DNA from: Macrosoma leucophasiata
Lineage: Eukaryota; Arthropoda; Insecta; Lepidoptera; Hedylidae
DNA length: 64,000 bases
Assembly (NCBI GenBank): GCA_036365455.1
Contig: JAWQUS010000022.1
Span: 5,518,001-5,582,000 of the forward strand
Direction: 5' to 3'
Positions 10,036 through 20,225 of this stretch are shown here, piece by piece. A model generated the notes under the pieces. The model was not told where the DNA came from and searched no databases. It was given only the letters and a program-made list of their open reading frames with translations. Both the position numbers and the translations under genes were made by a program. Position 1 is the first letter of the stretch. Every line of letters begins with the position of its first letter.

Positions 10036-10345
10036 GCCTCAGTAGCCTAGTGGTAGCAGGCCACTACTGCTACCCTGGGGTCTTGGGTTCCATCTACGGG
10101 TCGAGGAATATTAGAGATAACAGTGTAAAATCCTTTATTTTGGTTTCTTTATTGGGAATTGGGATTTCCCAGGGTTTCCCAGTACCTCGAAGTTTGGTAA
10201 TGTGCCCGGAGATGTCAATAGACTCGCCACCTGTTACATGGGCCAAAACGTAACCGGCGAATCGTGGGTGTTTGCATGTATGATTGAATGCATGCATTTA
10301 CCTCTGCCTACCCCTTCGGGGAATACAGGCGTGAAGTTACGTTTT
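10036..10345 (+). repeat. Fam-B SINE
   Basis: The head reads CTCAGTAGCCTAGTGGTAGC. The B-box is damaged (GGTTCCATCTACGGG). The body and the CCCCTTCGGGGAATACAGG tail are intact. Confidence 0.8.
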
Positions 10346-10484
10346 CATGCAGTTGGATGTTCAATGATGACTACAGCCTATAGACATCTACATAAAAACC
10401 AGAGGTCAAAATACAGATGCGTTGCCACCCCTGAGACCTTAGTTGTTAGGTTCCTGTGATAATTATTACGGGGCCGTAAGTTGT

Positions 10485-10912
10485 TTTATCTATACTAATA
10501 TTATAAAGAGGAAATCTTTGTTTGTTTGTTTGTATTGAATAGGCTCAAAAACCACGGGACCGGTTATAAAAATTCTATCACCATTCGGAAGCTACACTAT
10601 CCACGGGTAACACAGGCTATATTTTATTTTGAAAAAAATTGGGTTCCGTAAGATATTCGGGTTTTTCAGACACAAGGTGTAAAAAATCAACCAGAAATGT
10701 TACTTATTTTGGATACGCTACCTAAACTTTAAAAGATAGAACCATGCAACGTTCGAATGAATTGTAGATCTTATAAATAACTACAAAAAAAGACCGCGAC
10801 ACACTATGCCTACGAGGAAGGGATTAAGGCTATGTAACATCACGCTAAGACGAATAGGAGAGGGCAGGTAACATTGCTGCCGCGTGAAGCCGGGGCGGGC
10901 CGCTATTTCTTT
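10485..10912 (+). mobile_element. Fam-E Helitron-like element, non-autonomous
   Basis: Begins A|TCTATACTAATATTATAAAG and ends at GCCGGGGCGGGCCGCTA. The TC start, the CTAG-type end and insertion between A and T are Helitron hallmarks. No RepHel frame is present. Sister copies lie at 18843, 28994, 40194, 41931 and 53590. Confidence 0.65.
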
Positions 10913-10943
10913 ATATAAACGAGAGTATACAACAACAGTACTA

Positions 10944-11252
10944 TGATAGTATCGGTGTAAAAATGAAAAAAGGCATGCTCCGATGGTTCGGGCATATAGA
11001 AAGAATGAGCGAATGACTAAACAGATATACAATGCGAATGTGGATGGTTGCAGAGGCCCAGGAAGACCAAGGCTGACCTACCATGACCAAATATGTCGAG
11101 TTCTGTCTGATGGTGGGGTCAAAAGTCTTAGGAATCGGCGTGCATGTATGAAGAGAATGATGAAGGTAGACGAAGCACGAGAGATTTGTCAGAACCGGGA
11201 TGTCTGGCGCTCTACACTCTCTGCCTACCCCGTTAGGGACCTGGCGTGAAGA
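10944..11252 (+). mobile_element. 5'-truncated LINE, C-terminal end
   Basis: Same family as 2225-2695, joined directly to the preceding Helitron-like element. Carries GMLRWFGHIE, then MTKQIYNANVDGCRGPGRPR, with a small deletion between the two that shifts the frame. Confidence 0.8.
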
Positions 11253-11698
11253 TACATATATATACATATATACAACAAACTGACAGCGGAAAAATGACAG
11301 TGGAAAGCAAAGAATGCCCTGCAAAGGGACTCGTGAAATGATATATTTATATTAAAAAGATGCTATCGCAGATACAAATGGGCCAATGTAATGGATTCCC
11401 AACGGTTTTACCAAATTATTTTTTACCTCAGACAAATTTGATAACATAGTGAGATTAATTTTCGGAATACGTATTTTCACGCCAATTTTTTACTGGTGGT
11501 GTAGCTCCAGTGATGGAGCTTGCGGGCGTAGGCACTACCGCATTACCTATGTGTCATTTATTTCGTAAACTGGATCCGTGCAAAGCCGGGATAAGTGGCT
11601 AGTCATAAAAGTGTATGAGGCTTATATTAAACAAAGTCGAGTAAACCATTTTTAGAATATTGAGCTTAAATGAATCACCATTTTTTTATGTTGTAGAG

Positions 11699-11968
11699 AG
11701 GTGGTAGAGCTCCAGTGGCAGAGCTCGCGGGCGAAGGCACCACCGCATTACCTAATATACTTGCCGCTAAATGGTAGTGTTCAGCACTATCGTGTTCCGG
11801 TCAGGTGATAATGTACGGCCCTGTAATGTCCGGCACAGAGGCATAACACCTCAGGCCTCAAGAGTGGTAACGCATCTGCATTTTGACCCCTGGTCTTTGT
11901 GTGGGCGTCTATAGCCTGCAGTCATCACTTAACAATGTGAACTGTTTTCCACTTCCATAACTTAAAAA
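11699..11968 (+). repeat. Fam-A copy, full length
   Basis: Head AGGTGGTAGAGCTCCAGTGG, tail CCACTTCCATAACTTAAAAA. A separate 58-bp head fragment lies at 11491-11548. Confidence 0.85.
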
Positions 11969-11969
11969 A

Positions 11970-12235
11970 AAGCTGATTTGGCAAACTTCGTATTGTCTCA
12001 GAATGAAATAATGTGTCAAAGGTTTGATAGAGACGAACTATTTGTATGGGAAAAGAAAATTGTATTTTTCACTATTCCTCTTCAATTTCTTCATATTTTC
12101 TTACCTTTTAAACCTTCCCTGAACTTCCAAAAATCATTCAAAACCAAAATTAGCCAAATCGGTAAAGCCGTTCTCGAGTTTTAGCGAGACTAACGAACAG
12201 CAATTGATTTTTATATATATATAAGACAATAGCTA
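11970..12235. repeat. Left arm of a divergent inverted repeat
   Basis: Contains ATAATGTGTCAAAGGTTTGA and, at the other end, GTTCTCGAGTTTTAGCGAGA. Similar sequence appears inverted at 12905-13140. Likely a Helitron- or LINE-tail repeat present in two orientations. Confidence 0.6.
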
Positions 12236-12240
12236 ACTAA

Positions 12241-12480
12241 AACTCACCTTTTTACTTCACGGCGGCGAAATTCATAAGACACACACCACAACACTCACAA
12301 TTTTTTTCACAATAGCAACACAGCACCCACAACTTTTGTACTTCGGAATATCGCGACGAAACACAGAGCGACCGACCGCTGTCGCGTTCAATGCCACACT
12401 GCAGCCTGTAAGGACAATCGTTCTTAAATTGGAAATTGGAACTTTTACTTTTTAAGGCGCAGTTTGAAAATGGGTGCAAG
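12241..12480 (-). promoter_or_regulatory. Possible untranslated or short first exon with strong splice donor
   Basis: Read on the minus strand, a GC-richer block with CGACAGCGGTCGGTCGC leads into an ATG followed by codons for NFAAVK and a stop, then AAAAAG|GTGAGTTTT, a near-ideal donor. It lies in the only non-repeat segment between the two inverted arms. It could be the 5' exon of a gene whose remainder lies to the left of the window. I see no matching acceptor exon, so this is weak. Confidence 0.25.
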
Positions 12481-12758
12481 GGTTTCTTTAGTTATTCATG
12501 TTATGTAAGAATGGGTTTATCTGCAAAAAAAGGTGTTAAGGACCTTTTAAATTATTGATTTCTCTCTTATTGTATTTGTATCGTAGCTATGTATGTTTAT
12601 TTGATATTTTTAAAATTAAAAAACATTTATAAGACCACAATCCAGCTTATAATCTTAGGACAGATCGTTCCCAAATTTAATCATGTAATCTTTACTTCTT
12701 AAGGCTCCGTGAGCAAGATGGTACAAGAGTTTAAAAATCTTCTATCTATATAATCTTA

Positions 12759-12904
12759 CCCCCTTATTCATAAACGTATTTTAGCTAAAGTGTTGCTAAT
12801 GTCTCCTTTGTCCTTTTCTATCCTGCACATTTGACAATGCAACTGACAAAGACAAAGCATTCTATAGCTAAAACGTATCTTATGTACGTTTATGAATAAG
12901 GGGG
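12759..12904. mobile_element. 146-bp MITE with TTA target duplication
   Basis: Terminal inverted repeats CCCCCTTATTCATAAACGTA and complement; flanked by TTA at 12756-12758 and 12905-12907. A 3-bp TWA duplication points to PIF/Harbinger. A sister of identical length is at 34698. Confidence 0.85.
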
Positions 12905-13140
12905 TTAATCTATATATATATATATATATATATCAATTGCCTTTCGTTAATCTCGCTAAAACTCGAGAACGCCTGAACCTATTTGGCCAATTTTGGTTTT
13001 AAAGTATTTTTGGAAGTCCCGGGAAGGTTTGAAAGGTAATAAAATATGAAGAAATTGAAGGGAAACAGTAAAAACCACGATTTCATTTTCCCATACAAAT
13101 AGTCCGTATCTATCAAACCTTTGACACATTATTTCATTAT
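12905..13140. repeat. Right arm of the divergent inverted repeat
   Basis: Inverted relative of 11970-12235, with TCTCGCTAAAACTCGAGAAC and AAACCTTTGACACATTATTT; it starts with an (AT)n run. 13141-13440 holds nothing recognisable. Confidence 0.6.
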
Positions 13141-13632
13141 ATTCATTATTATATTATTTAAATATATGAAGAAATATATATGTAGATAATTAATAATTAA
13201 AACATAGTAGCGATTGGGTCAATGCTACACTGTAGGCAGACTGTGTGCATAATTCTTCACAAATACAAAACTTTTACTTATGAAAATGAAGTCTTCAAAG
13301 AGAGTGCAACAGTTTCTTTAGTTATTCATGATATGTATGAATGGATTAAACTGTTAAAAAGCTTTTAAAGACTTTTAATATTTAAATTTTGTAAATTGAA
13401 TATGTTTTCTTTTGGAGTAATCTGCGAACAATGTTTCTCTTAGGGTAGTAGCTCACTAGATTCACCCGGCACCCGACCAGCGCCCAACCGCCTCGAGCGG
13501 TCTGCGCTCATTACATCAACTCCGCTCCGTATCTCCTCGACCGCAAGCCGTCAACGCGGGGGGCGCGCAATCCACGCGCGTATGGCGAGTGGACCACTGG
13601 GTGTCACTACTAACTTGTCTTGCGTTGTCTTT

Positions 13633-13887
13633 TAACAGAATTTTAACAGGAAGAAAAAAAAAAGGGGATAAGAAAAGAAAAAAAAAAGTTAAAAAAAAAA
13701 AGAAAAAAAAAACGAAATGGCCTCCCTCAGCGAGTTTCTCTGCATGCCGACATCCCCTTCATTCGATCACGCCCCCGACGCATCGGGGGCAAATAGGCCC
13801 GGGGAGCGAGGCACACCTCGACCCCCGAACCATCCCCCCCCTCTGTCGCACTTCACGCGCGGAGGGAGGGATGATGTTTAGAATAAT
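13633..13887 (+). mobile_element. 5'-truncated LINE 3' end with 11-bp target duplication
   Basis: Flanked by GCGTTGTCTTT at 13622-13632 and 13888-13898. It carries an A-rich tract, then ATGGCCTCCCTCAGCGAG and a GC-rich block, ending GGAGGGATGATGTTTAG. The same 3' block is at 32520-32757. The duplication length fits target-primed reverse transcription. Confidence 0.75.
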
Positions 13888-13975
13888 GCGTTGTCTTTGC
13901 ATTGCAAACTCGCTGTTCTCAAGTAGACCGCGCGCGGTCCGCGAGTGGTTCACAAGTAACATTGCATCGTTCACA

Positions 13976-14364
13976 CAGAGTTGCCAACTTCTTCAGACGT
14001 CGTAACCGGACAGCAAAAATCGAAAAAATAAACGGTAAGTAAATATTTATGAAAAAGTTTTTTCTTTGAGGTTGATTTGTTCCCCAGGTTTTGGGTTATG
14101 ACTTTGTACAGTGGCAAGCAAAATTTTTTAATATTTTTCCTAATCTAAGTGTTCAAAAAGGTGTCGTGCAGCTTCAGTCACTGATGTTCAGTCCAGTTCA
14201 GTCTGCGCTGCGGCAGTCTTGGTATGGTACTCCACGCCGCGCGTCACGTTCATAAAACTTGCTGACCGGACAAATTGAATCCGGTCGGAAGTAAGCGACC
14301 TGACCCCAACAATTCCTTCTAAAACCCAACAGTCCGGTCGAAAACCGGACGGTTGGCAACCCTG
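13976..14364. mobile_element. hAT-like MITE
   Basis: Ends CAGAGTTGCCAAC and GGTTGGCAACCCTG (CAGnG-type hAT ends), with the inner landmark AATTGAATCCGGTCGG. No clean 8-bp duplication survives at this copy. A better-preserved relative lies at 46760-47306. Confidence 0.65.
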
Positions 14365-14661
14365 CTCGTGGACCACCCACGACAACGAGTGGACGCCGTA
14401 AAACGAGGCAGTGCTGGTCGGATGCCGGGAGACTGTAGTAAGCTATGACCCTTACTTCGCCTCGACTTTGGTTCCATTTACACAAACAACTTAACTGCAA
14501 TCATAACAAATACTCACACATACAACATAGACAATCCTGGCATGTGATTAGTCGCGATAAGTTCATTTGTCGCGCGGCAATGAAACGTCCAATATAATAA
14601 GAAAAATTTTGACTTCTATAAGTCTAAAGTCAAAAAAAAATGTAACTAAGTGTTTAATTTT

Positions 14662-14940
14662 TTTTGTAGTGAAAGTGGTATTCAAGCATGCAGTTCACCT
14701 TGATATTAAGTGATTACTGCAGTATATAGACACTAACACAAAGATCAAGGTCAATATGGAGATGCGTTACCACTCCTGAGGTCTAAAGTGTTAAGCCTCT
14801 GTGCCGGAAATTACAGGACCGTACATTGCCACCTAACCGGAACACGATAGTGCTGAACACTTCTATTTAGCGGCAAGTATATTAGTTAATGCGGCGGTGC
14901 CTACGCCCGCGAGCCACGTCACTAGAGCTCTACCACCAGT
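14662..14940 (-). repeat. Fam-A copy, full length
   Basis: From TTTTTTTGTAGTGAAAGTGG to CTCTACCACCAGT, with several private substitutions. Confidence 0.85.
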
Positions 14941-14949
14941 TTTTTTTTC

Positions 14950-15560
14950 TATTTAACTTGTGCTATTGCGAAAAATAATATAAAAACAAACAAACTAATA
15001 GCCTGACGCGCTTCGGTGTGTCCCATTTATGTCCCGCCCATGGTGTGTCTTCTTGTGACATGACGAAAAAAATATATAATGCGAGTATGATTTCAGAGGC
15101 CCAGGAAGATCAAGGTTGAACTACCACGACCAAATAGGTCGAGGACTGTCCGAAAATAGAGTCTATAGTCTTTGAAATAGGCGTGCATGTAAAAAAAAAT
15201 GTAATCACTAATGCGAAAAATTTGAAGTAAAAATTAAAAAAGAAATAAAAATAAAAGCATTTGGCAGAACGAAGATTGCCAGGTCAACTAGTTTTACCCC
15301 AGCAGTGGGAGTTATAATGGGTTGCCATTATTATTTATACTACATGCAGACTATAGAAAAAAAGACGTGTGGCACTCAGGGACTGCCGCGGTAAAGCTAT
15401 TGCATTTACATAATTATCTAAAATTATGCAAAACAAAATAAAATGCAAATAAAAGAAAAAAAAATAGAAAAATGAAACAATAATTTTCTAATAATATTTA
15501 CCACTTTATAAATATTGAATGGAAAAACAAAAAATAAAAAAAAAATAACAAAAACAATCT
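14950..15560. other. No gene; decayed LINE scrap
   Basis: 15090-15180 is a worn copy of the LINE end seen at 2225 (GAGGCCCAGGAAGATCAAGG). The rest is AT-rich with A-runs and nothing recognised. Confidence 0.5.
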
Positions 15561-15641
15561 TGGCAGCGGTGGGATTCGAACCCACGTCTCCGAATAGACT
15601 GGTGCCTTAAACCAGCGCCTAGACCGCTCGGTCACGCTACC
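15561..15641 (-). tRNA. tRNA-Leu-AAG: tRNA-Leu(AAG)
   Basis: Decodes CUU/CUC leucine codons. On the minus strand acceptor GGTAGCG pairs with CGCTGCC (one G-T), the D arm has GACCGAGCGGTC, and the anticodon stem CTGGT/ACCAG encloses loop TTAAGGC (anticodon AAG). A long variable arm typical of class II tRNAs and a perfect B-box GGTTCGAATCC follow. No intron. A short T-run downstream (ATTGTTTTTG) can end Pol III transcription. Unlike the SINE heads, the full cloverleaf is intact and no repeat body is attached, so this is a genuine gene. Confidence 0.93.
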
Positions 15642-15955
15642 CACGAGGTCGGACGGCGAAATTATACATGACTTTCTTTAAGTGAGTTTAAAATTTGTAA
15701 TCCGGAGCGTCCGGTTCTTTCGTTACGGAATTTCTGAATTCGGTGCCCGCGTTCAAGGCCCGCGATAGAAGCTATGCAATAGCTTAAAACTGAATCAATG
15801 TGTAAACATACGCGTTGGTAACTGATAAGCGCAAATTACAGTATGGTGTATGATGTCACACAATATTAATTTACAATGTAATGTACGCGATAGTATGACG
15901 TCATTAATGTGACGGCACAACCAGTCATGACGTGTTGGGACAAACTTTTTTTAAA
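15642..15955. other. Flank of the tRNA gene, nothing else recognised
   Basis: Upstream flank of the tRNA on its strand. No repeat family or exon recognised. Confidence 0.5.
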
Positions 15956-16240
15956 GGAGATGTTGCAAAAATGTATGGACCACCAGTCATGTATTGTACA
16001 CAATAACAGGCAAAATCAATATAAAAACGTTTTTTACTGCACATTTTAACTTATTTAGCTTTGTTTGCAGTTACAAAACATTATTTGCAGTTAAAATTGC
16101 AACTCAAAACCAACATGGCGAATATGGCGGGCGATGTCATTTTGACATTTTCATTTTTTAAATTTTATTTTGATTATATAGTACTTGGAGAAAAAATTAA
16201 ATTTTCTAAATACTATCAAAATGCTTTTTATATCGTCTCT
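15956..16240 (+). repeat. Interspersed repeat, second copy
   Basis: Sister of 1925-2220, sharing ATTTGCAGTTAAAATTGCAA-type sequence and GAATATGGCGGGCGATGTCA. Confidence 0.75.
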
Positions 16241-16254
16241 ACAATGGCGAGTGC

Positions 16255-16560
16255 TCTGTTGAACTGTTCGACTTGGTGCCAACGTCTCTTTTCCCGCCGA
16301 AAAGAGAAGTTCCACCCTCACCGACTGGACACCTGGCAATGTTCAACGGTGCGGTTCTCACGTTCGCTTTTGCCTAGAACGTGTAAATTGTGGAATGAGC
16401 TTCCCTCTGAAGTGTTCCCTCGGTGCTACAATATGGGGTTGTTCAAAAATGGCGTTTCAAGAGTCCTTCAGGGGCTGGCAGCGCGTTGCAGATGCCCCTG
16501 GTGTTGCAAATATTCATAGGCGACGGTGACTACTTTCCATTAGGTGGCCCGTCTGCTAGT
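16255..16560 (+). mobile_element. LINE 3' terminal fragment
   Basis: A frame ending near 16519 reads FHPHRLDTWQCSTVRFSRS, then RTCKLWNELPSEVFPRCYN, the C-terminus of a lepidopteran LINE. Because the frame opens upstream through the unrelated repeat, the 152-codon open frame from 16061 is chimeric and not a gene. Confidence 0.75.
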
Positions 16561-16599
16561 CTGTCAATCTTTTGATATAAAAAAAAATAGAATTAATAA

Positions 16600-16908
16600 C
16601 TGCCTCGGTAGCCTGGTGGTAGCAGGCCACTACTACTACGCTGAGGTCCTGGGTTCGATTCCCGGGTAGGGGGTTATCAGAGATAATGGTGAAAAAGCCT
16701 TTATCTCTGGTTCTATTGGGATTTTTGCATTTTCTGGAAATTTCCCAGTACCTCAAAGTTTGGTAATGTGCCCGGAGATGTCAACAGGCTCGCCACCTGT
16801 TACATGGGTTAAAACGTAACCGGCGCATCGTGGGTGTTTGCATGTATGCTTGAATGCATGCATTTACCTCTGCCTACCCCTTCGGGGATTACAGGCGTGA
16901 AGTTACGT
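16600..16908 (+). repeat. Fam-B SINE, full length
   Basis: TGCCTCGGTAGCCTGGTGGT head, perfect B-box GGTTCGATTCC, tail CCCCTTCGGGGATTACAGG. Confidence 0.88.
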
Positions 16909-17099
16909 TTTAGAATTAATAAAAAACAAGATAACAAAATTTTAATTTCAATACATAAATTAGATCCTTAGAAATCTTGACAACACTAAAAAAATAAATC
17001 ATTCTAATTATTTTGTACGTGCTAACACAGTGGCAATACTCTCGAGCTCCACCATTTGAGCTCAACCACTTGCAATAAACAACATGTTAAAAAGAAATC

Positions 17100-17215
17100 A
17101 AACCACTCTATATAATTAGGTCATGTACTACGCAGTGTCTACGGCACACGGCCTACGTGCTACGCAGTTCGTAGCAGCGCTACGCTTAATATATTCACCA
17201 AGTAAGAAAGTTTCG
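17100..17215. repeat. Direct repeat, copy 1 of 2
   Basis: About 115 bp, including GTCATGTACTACGCAGTGTC and CGTAGCAGCGCTACGC, repeated almost identically at 18273-18385. A related motif is near 705-770. The flanks 16910-17100 and 17215-17440 hold nothing recognised. Confidence 0.8.
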
Positions 17216-17445
17216 TGTTCAACGTGATGAATGAATAAGTTGGAAAAACATGTCAACAATTTCTTTTTGTGATGATGATCAAAATGATACATATTTATTT
17301 TATGAATTATAGAGAACAAACAGTTGTGTATCATCCAAGTTCTTTTATGAAATCTTTTATGCATAAGTAAATATATGCCTACAGATATCTACACAAACGG
17401 GTTTTGCACTTCCTGAGACCTAAGCGCTTATTAGTTTTTTTTTGT

Positions 17446-17712
17446 ATCTTCACGCCAGGTCCCTAACGGGGTAGGCAGAGAGTGTAGAGCGCCAGATATC
17501 CCGGTTCTGACAAACTTCTCGTGCCTCGTCTACCTTCATCATTCTCTTCATACATGCACGCCGATTCCTAAGACTTTTGACCCCACCATCAGACAGAACT
17601 CGACCTATTTGGTCATGGTAGGTCAGCCTTGGTCTTCCTGGGCGTCTGCAACCATCCACATTCGCATTGTATATCTGTTTAGTCATTCGCTCATTCGACA
17701 TTCTTTCTATAT
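17446..17712 (-). mobile_element. 5'-truncated LINE, C-terminal end
   Basis: Minus-strand member of the 2225 family, ending in the complement of GTAGGGACCTGGCGTGAAG-type sequence. It reads through GPGRPRL-like residues to the stop after AYPVRDLA. Confidence 0.8.
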
Positions 17713-17721
17713 ATATTTTTT

Positions 17722-18009
17722 TTTTTTGTTTATGTAATAATAGTGGCAAACAAGCGTGCTGTTCACATTGATGTTAAGTGATGACTGCAGCCTATAGACA
17801 TCCACACAATGACCAGACGTCAAAATGCAGATGCGCTGCCACTCCTGAGGCATTAGGTGTTATGCCTCTGTGCCGGAAATTACAGAGCCGTACATTACCA
17901 CCTGACCGGAACACGATAGTGCTGAACACTACCATTTAGCGGCAAGTACATTAGGTAATGCGGTGGTGCCTACGCCCTCGAGCTCCGTCACTGGAGCTCT
18001 ACCACCAGT
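17722..18009 (-). repeat. Fam-A copy, full length
   Basis: Directly beside the LINE fragment; complete from the A-tail to CTCTACCACCAGT. Confidence 0.85.
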
Positions 18010-18154
18010 AAAATCTATATACCCGAACCATCGGAGCATGCCTTTTTTCATTTTAACACCGAATCATCATCGCTTATTATTAATAATTATAGTTAATAAT
18101 TTCAAAAAAAAAATTAGGAATTACATTATGTTCTCAATAATAAAAGTATTCTAG

Positions 18155-18250
18155 ACTGACCTTGGTCTTCGTGTGGGTAACTATAGGCTGTAGTCATCAC
18201 TTAACATCAATGTGAACTGCAGGCTTGTTTTCCACTTCCATTGCATAAAA
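18155..18250 (+). repeat. Fam-A 3' fragment
   Basis: Only the last 95 bp (CTATAGGCTGTAGTCATCAC onward) plus A-tail. Confidence 0.75.
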
Positions 18251-18272
18251 AAACAGTTATTACAATTAATTC

Positions 18273-18385
18273 AAACCACTCTATATAATTAGGTCATGTA
18301 CTACGCAGTGTCTACGGCACACGGCCTACGTGCTACGCAGTTCGTAGCAGCGCTACGCGTAATATATTCACCAAGTAAAAAAGTT
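18273..18385. repeat. Direct repeat, copy 2 of 2
   Basis: Matches 17100-17215 with about two substitutions over 110 bp. Confidence 0.8.
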
Positions 18386-18399
18386 TCGTTTAAAGAAAA

Positions 18400-18660
18400 A
18401 AAAAAAGGTATCGGTTGCCTAACTAGCATAGTTGGTAATAGATGGCGCTGCTGCTACCATAAAGCAATCCAATAAATGTGAAGGAAAGATTTGACAAATC
18501 GGGCAGGGCTTCAGTAGCTCAATTGGAAGAGCGGCTGGACTATATTCCCAGTAAGCCGCGAGTTCGAGTTTCGCCTGCAGTCAAATTTTTCTTTCCATTT
18601 TTCTTGAAAAATAAAATATATTTCACAAGCATGTGTTAATGCGAAATAATATAAAACAAT
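18400..18660 (+). repeat. Fam-C element with tRNA-like core
   Basis: Upstream arm GGTTGCCTAACTAGCATAG, then the core AGTAGCTCAATTGGAAGAGC and GCGAGTTCGAGTTTCGCC, then the AAATTTTTCTTTCCATTTTT flank. In the best-preserved copies the acceptor-like ends GGCTTCA and TGAAGTC pair fully; here the 3' side reads TGCAGTC. Confidence 0.8.
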
Positions 18661-18842
18661 TGAACATATTAATTTCATTACAAAAATTGAAATATTATAA
18701 TTTTATTGAATTTAATGCAATGAGATGAATGAGATTATAAACAAGATGTGTCAATATAATTTAATTAATATAATGTCAGTTCAGTACCTATAACTCAATG
18801 TCAATAATACAACCAATTCAAAAACAATAAAATTCTAATCTT

Positions 18843-19022
18843 AATATATATAAATCTCGTGTCACAATGTTGGTCCTCAATGGACTCCTAAACCACTTAA
18901 CCGATTATAATAAAATTCGCACACCATGTGCAGTTCGATCCAACTTGAGAGATAGGATAGCTTACATTACGCTATGACTAATAGGAGCAGAGCAGCGCGG
19001 GCGAAGCCGGGGCGGGCCGCTA
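18843..19022 (+). mobile_element. Fam-E Helitron-like, short
   Basis: From TATATATAAATCTCGTGTC to AAGCCGGGGCGGGCCGCTAA. Keeps the CTAR-type end; the 5' end is a variant. Confidence 0.55.
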
Positions 19023-19125
19023 ATTAAATTATAAATACATGTCAACTATGTCACCATTTATAATTATAATACAATTCAGTGTCAATAATAAGAGAAAAAA
19101 GAATACAATCATTGAAATAAAACTA

Positions 19126-19425
19126 CGTAACTTCACGCCTGTAGTCCCCGAAGGGGTAGGCAGAGGTAAATGCATGCATTCAAGCACACATGCAAGCACC
19201 CACGACTCGCCGGTTACGTTTTGGCCCATGTAACAGGTGGCGAGCCTGTTGACATCTCCGGGCACATTACCAAACTTTGAGGTACTGGGAAATTTCCAGA
19301 AAATGGAAAAACCCCAATAGAACCAGAGATAAAGGCTTTTTCACCATTATCTCTGATAACCCGGGAATCGAACCCAGGACCTCAGCGTAGTAGTAGTGGC
19401 CTGCTACCACTAGGCTACCGAGGCA
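19126..19425 (-). repeat. Fam-B SINE, full length
   Basis: Minus-strand copy: tail at GTAGTCCCCGAAGGGG, head at CACTAGGCTACCGAGGCAG. Confidence 0.88.
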
Positions 19426-19429
19426 GTTA

Positions 19430-19850
19430 AAAAAACTAGTTTTCGGATTTATCTCGCGTATATAAAACTACAATGATAATTTTAAATCGAACCCGACGTT
19501 TCGGTCGCTTTTCAGCTTCCGTGCTCTCGGGCAGACTGAGGTGGAAATCGTCTGACAGCAGTTTGAAAAATTATTATGTGCAGCTACCTCCATCTATTTC
19601 GCAAACGTCTTGCGTAGCGTTCAGGATTAACACAAAAGTTACTAATTGTATCTTGAGGTCTTACAGACTGTTGCGGTTGGGCTTTTATTATACTGAGTAT
19701 TGGATCCTATGTTGGTGACAATCGCCAACCATGTTCTCTATTGAAATTTGGATGTTTTTTAATCTCAATAGCCTCGCGAACGATTCTTGGAATTAGTCTG
19801 TTCACGGTCTCTGTGACGAGAATACAATCATCAAATGAAGATAAGTTCAA
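19430..19850 (-). mobile_element. Penelope-like element remnant, GIY-YIG endonuclease end
   Basis: On the minus strand 19707-19815 reads NRLIPRIVREAIEIKKHPNF, NREHGWRLSPT and stop. I recognise this as the C-terminus of the GIY-YIG endonuclease domain of Penelope-like elements. Downstream comes CTGAAAAGCGACCGAAACGT and GAGATAAATCCG. A second non-coding piece is at 42548-42783. Reverse transcriptase is missing. Confidence 0.7.
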
Positions 19851-19979
19851 ATTTGATCAAGTTGCCATTTCTAAAAAAAGGATAATCCTTTATAAATGGG
19901 GTTTAAATCCATTACGTATAATCTGCCATATTAGAAATTTCTTTAGATTAGATAAATTAAATTAGATACCATAAACAAT

Positions 19980-20225
19980 AGTTACATCATACATTTAATG
20001 AATGGTCATCAAAAAACTCCTTAATACTGTAATAAGATTTATCGACAAGTAGCAAGTAAAGGTTTCTCTTAAATGATTTTTTTGATAATTCTCTATAACT
20101 TTAGGTATTCTATTATAAATTTTTACCGACATCGTAAAGCTATTTTTGTGACATATTTTTGGTACATACAATTTTGTAGGATCTTTTTTGCTCAGAGTAG
20201 TGATTTCATTATCTTTATATCTTAT
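19980..20225 (-). pseudogene. LINE C-terminal remnant (CR1/Jockey-like)
   Basis: The minus-strand frame contains SVKIYNRIPKVIENY and FTCYLS, the usual C-terminal pattern after the reverse transcriptase of CR1/Jockey-group LINEs (YNxIP). Only the end is present. Confidence 0.6.

Larger units (their letters stand above)
13443..14451. mobile_element. GC-rich inverted-repeat DNA element carrying two insertions
   Basis: Ends GGGTAGTAGCTCACTAG and CTTACTACAG-type complement (AGTAAGCTATGACCC), flanked by TTA at 13440-13442 and 14452-14454. Long internal inverted repeats include GCCTCGAGCGGTCTGCGC. A LINE tail (13633-13887) and a hAT-like MITE (13976-14364) are inserted in it. A relative lies at 45746-46126. 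Confidence 0.7.

Noticed and set aside
13589..14005. 138-codon frame with a lysine run
   Set aside because: Poly-A tract of a LINE tail translated through an insertion border.
16061..16519. 152-codon open frame as a possible gene
   Set aside because: The frame runs through an interspersed repeat into a LINE C-terminus; chimeric by chance.
18515..18585. tRNA genes at Fam-C cores (also 21528, 33378, 36462)
   Set aside because: Cloverleaf-like, but with a mismatched anticodon stem and a repeated body, so SINE-type heads rather than genes.
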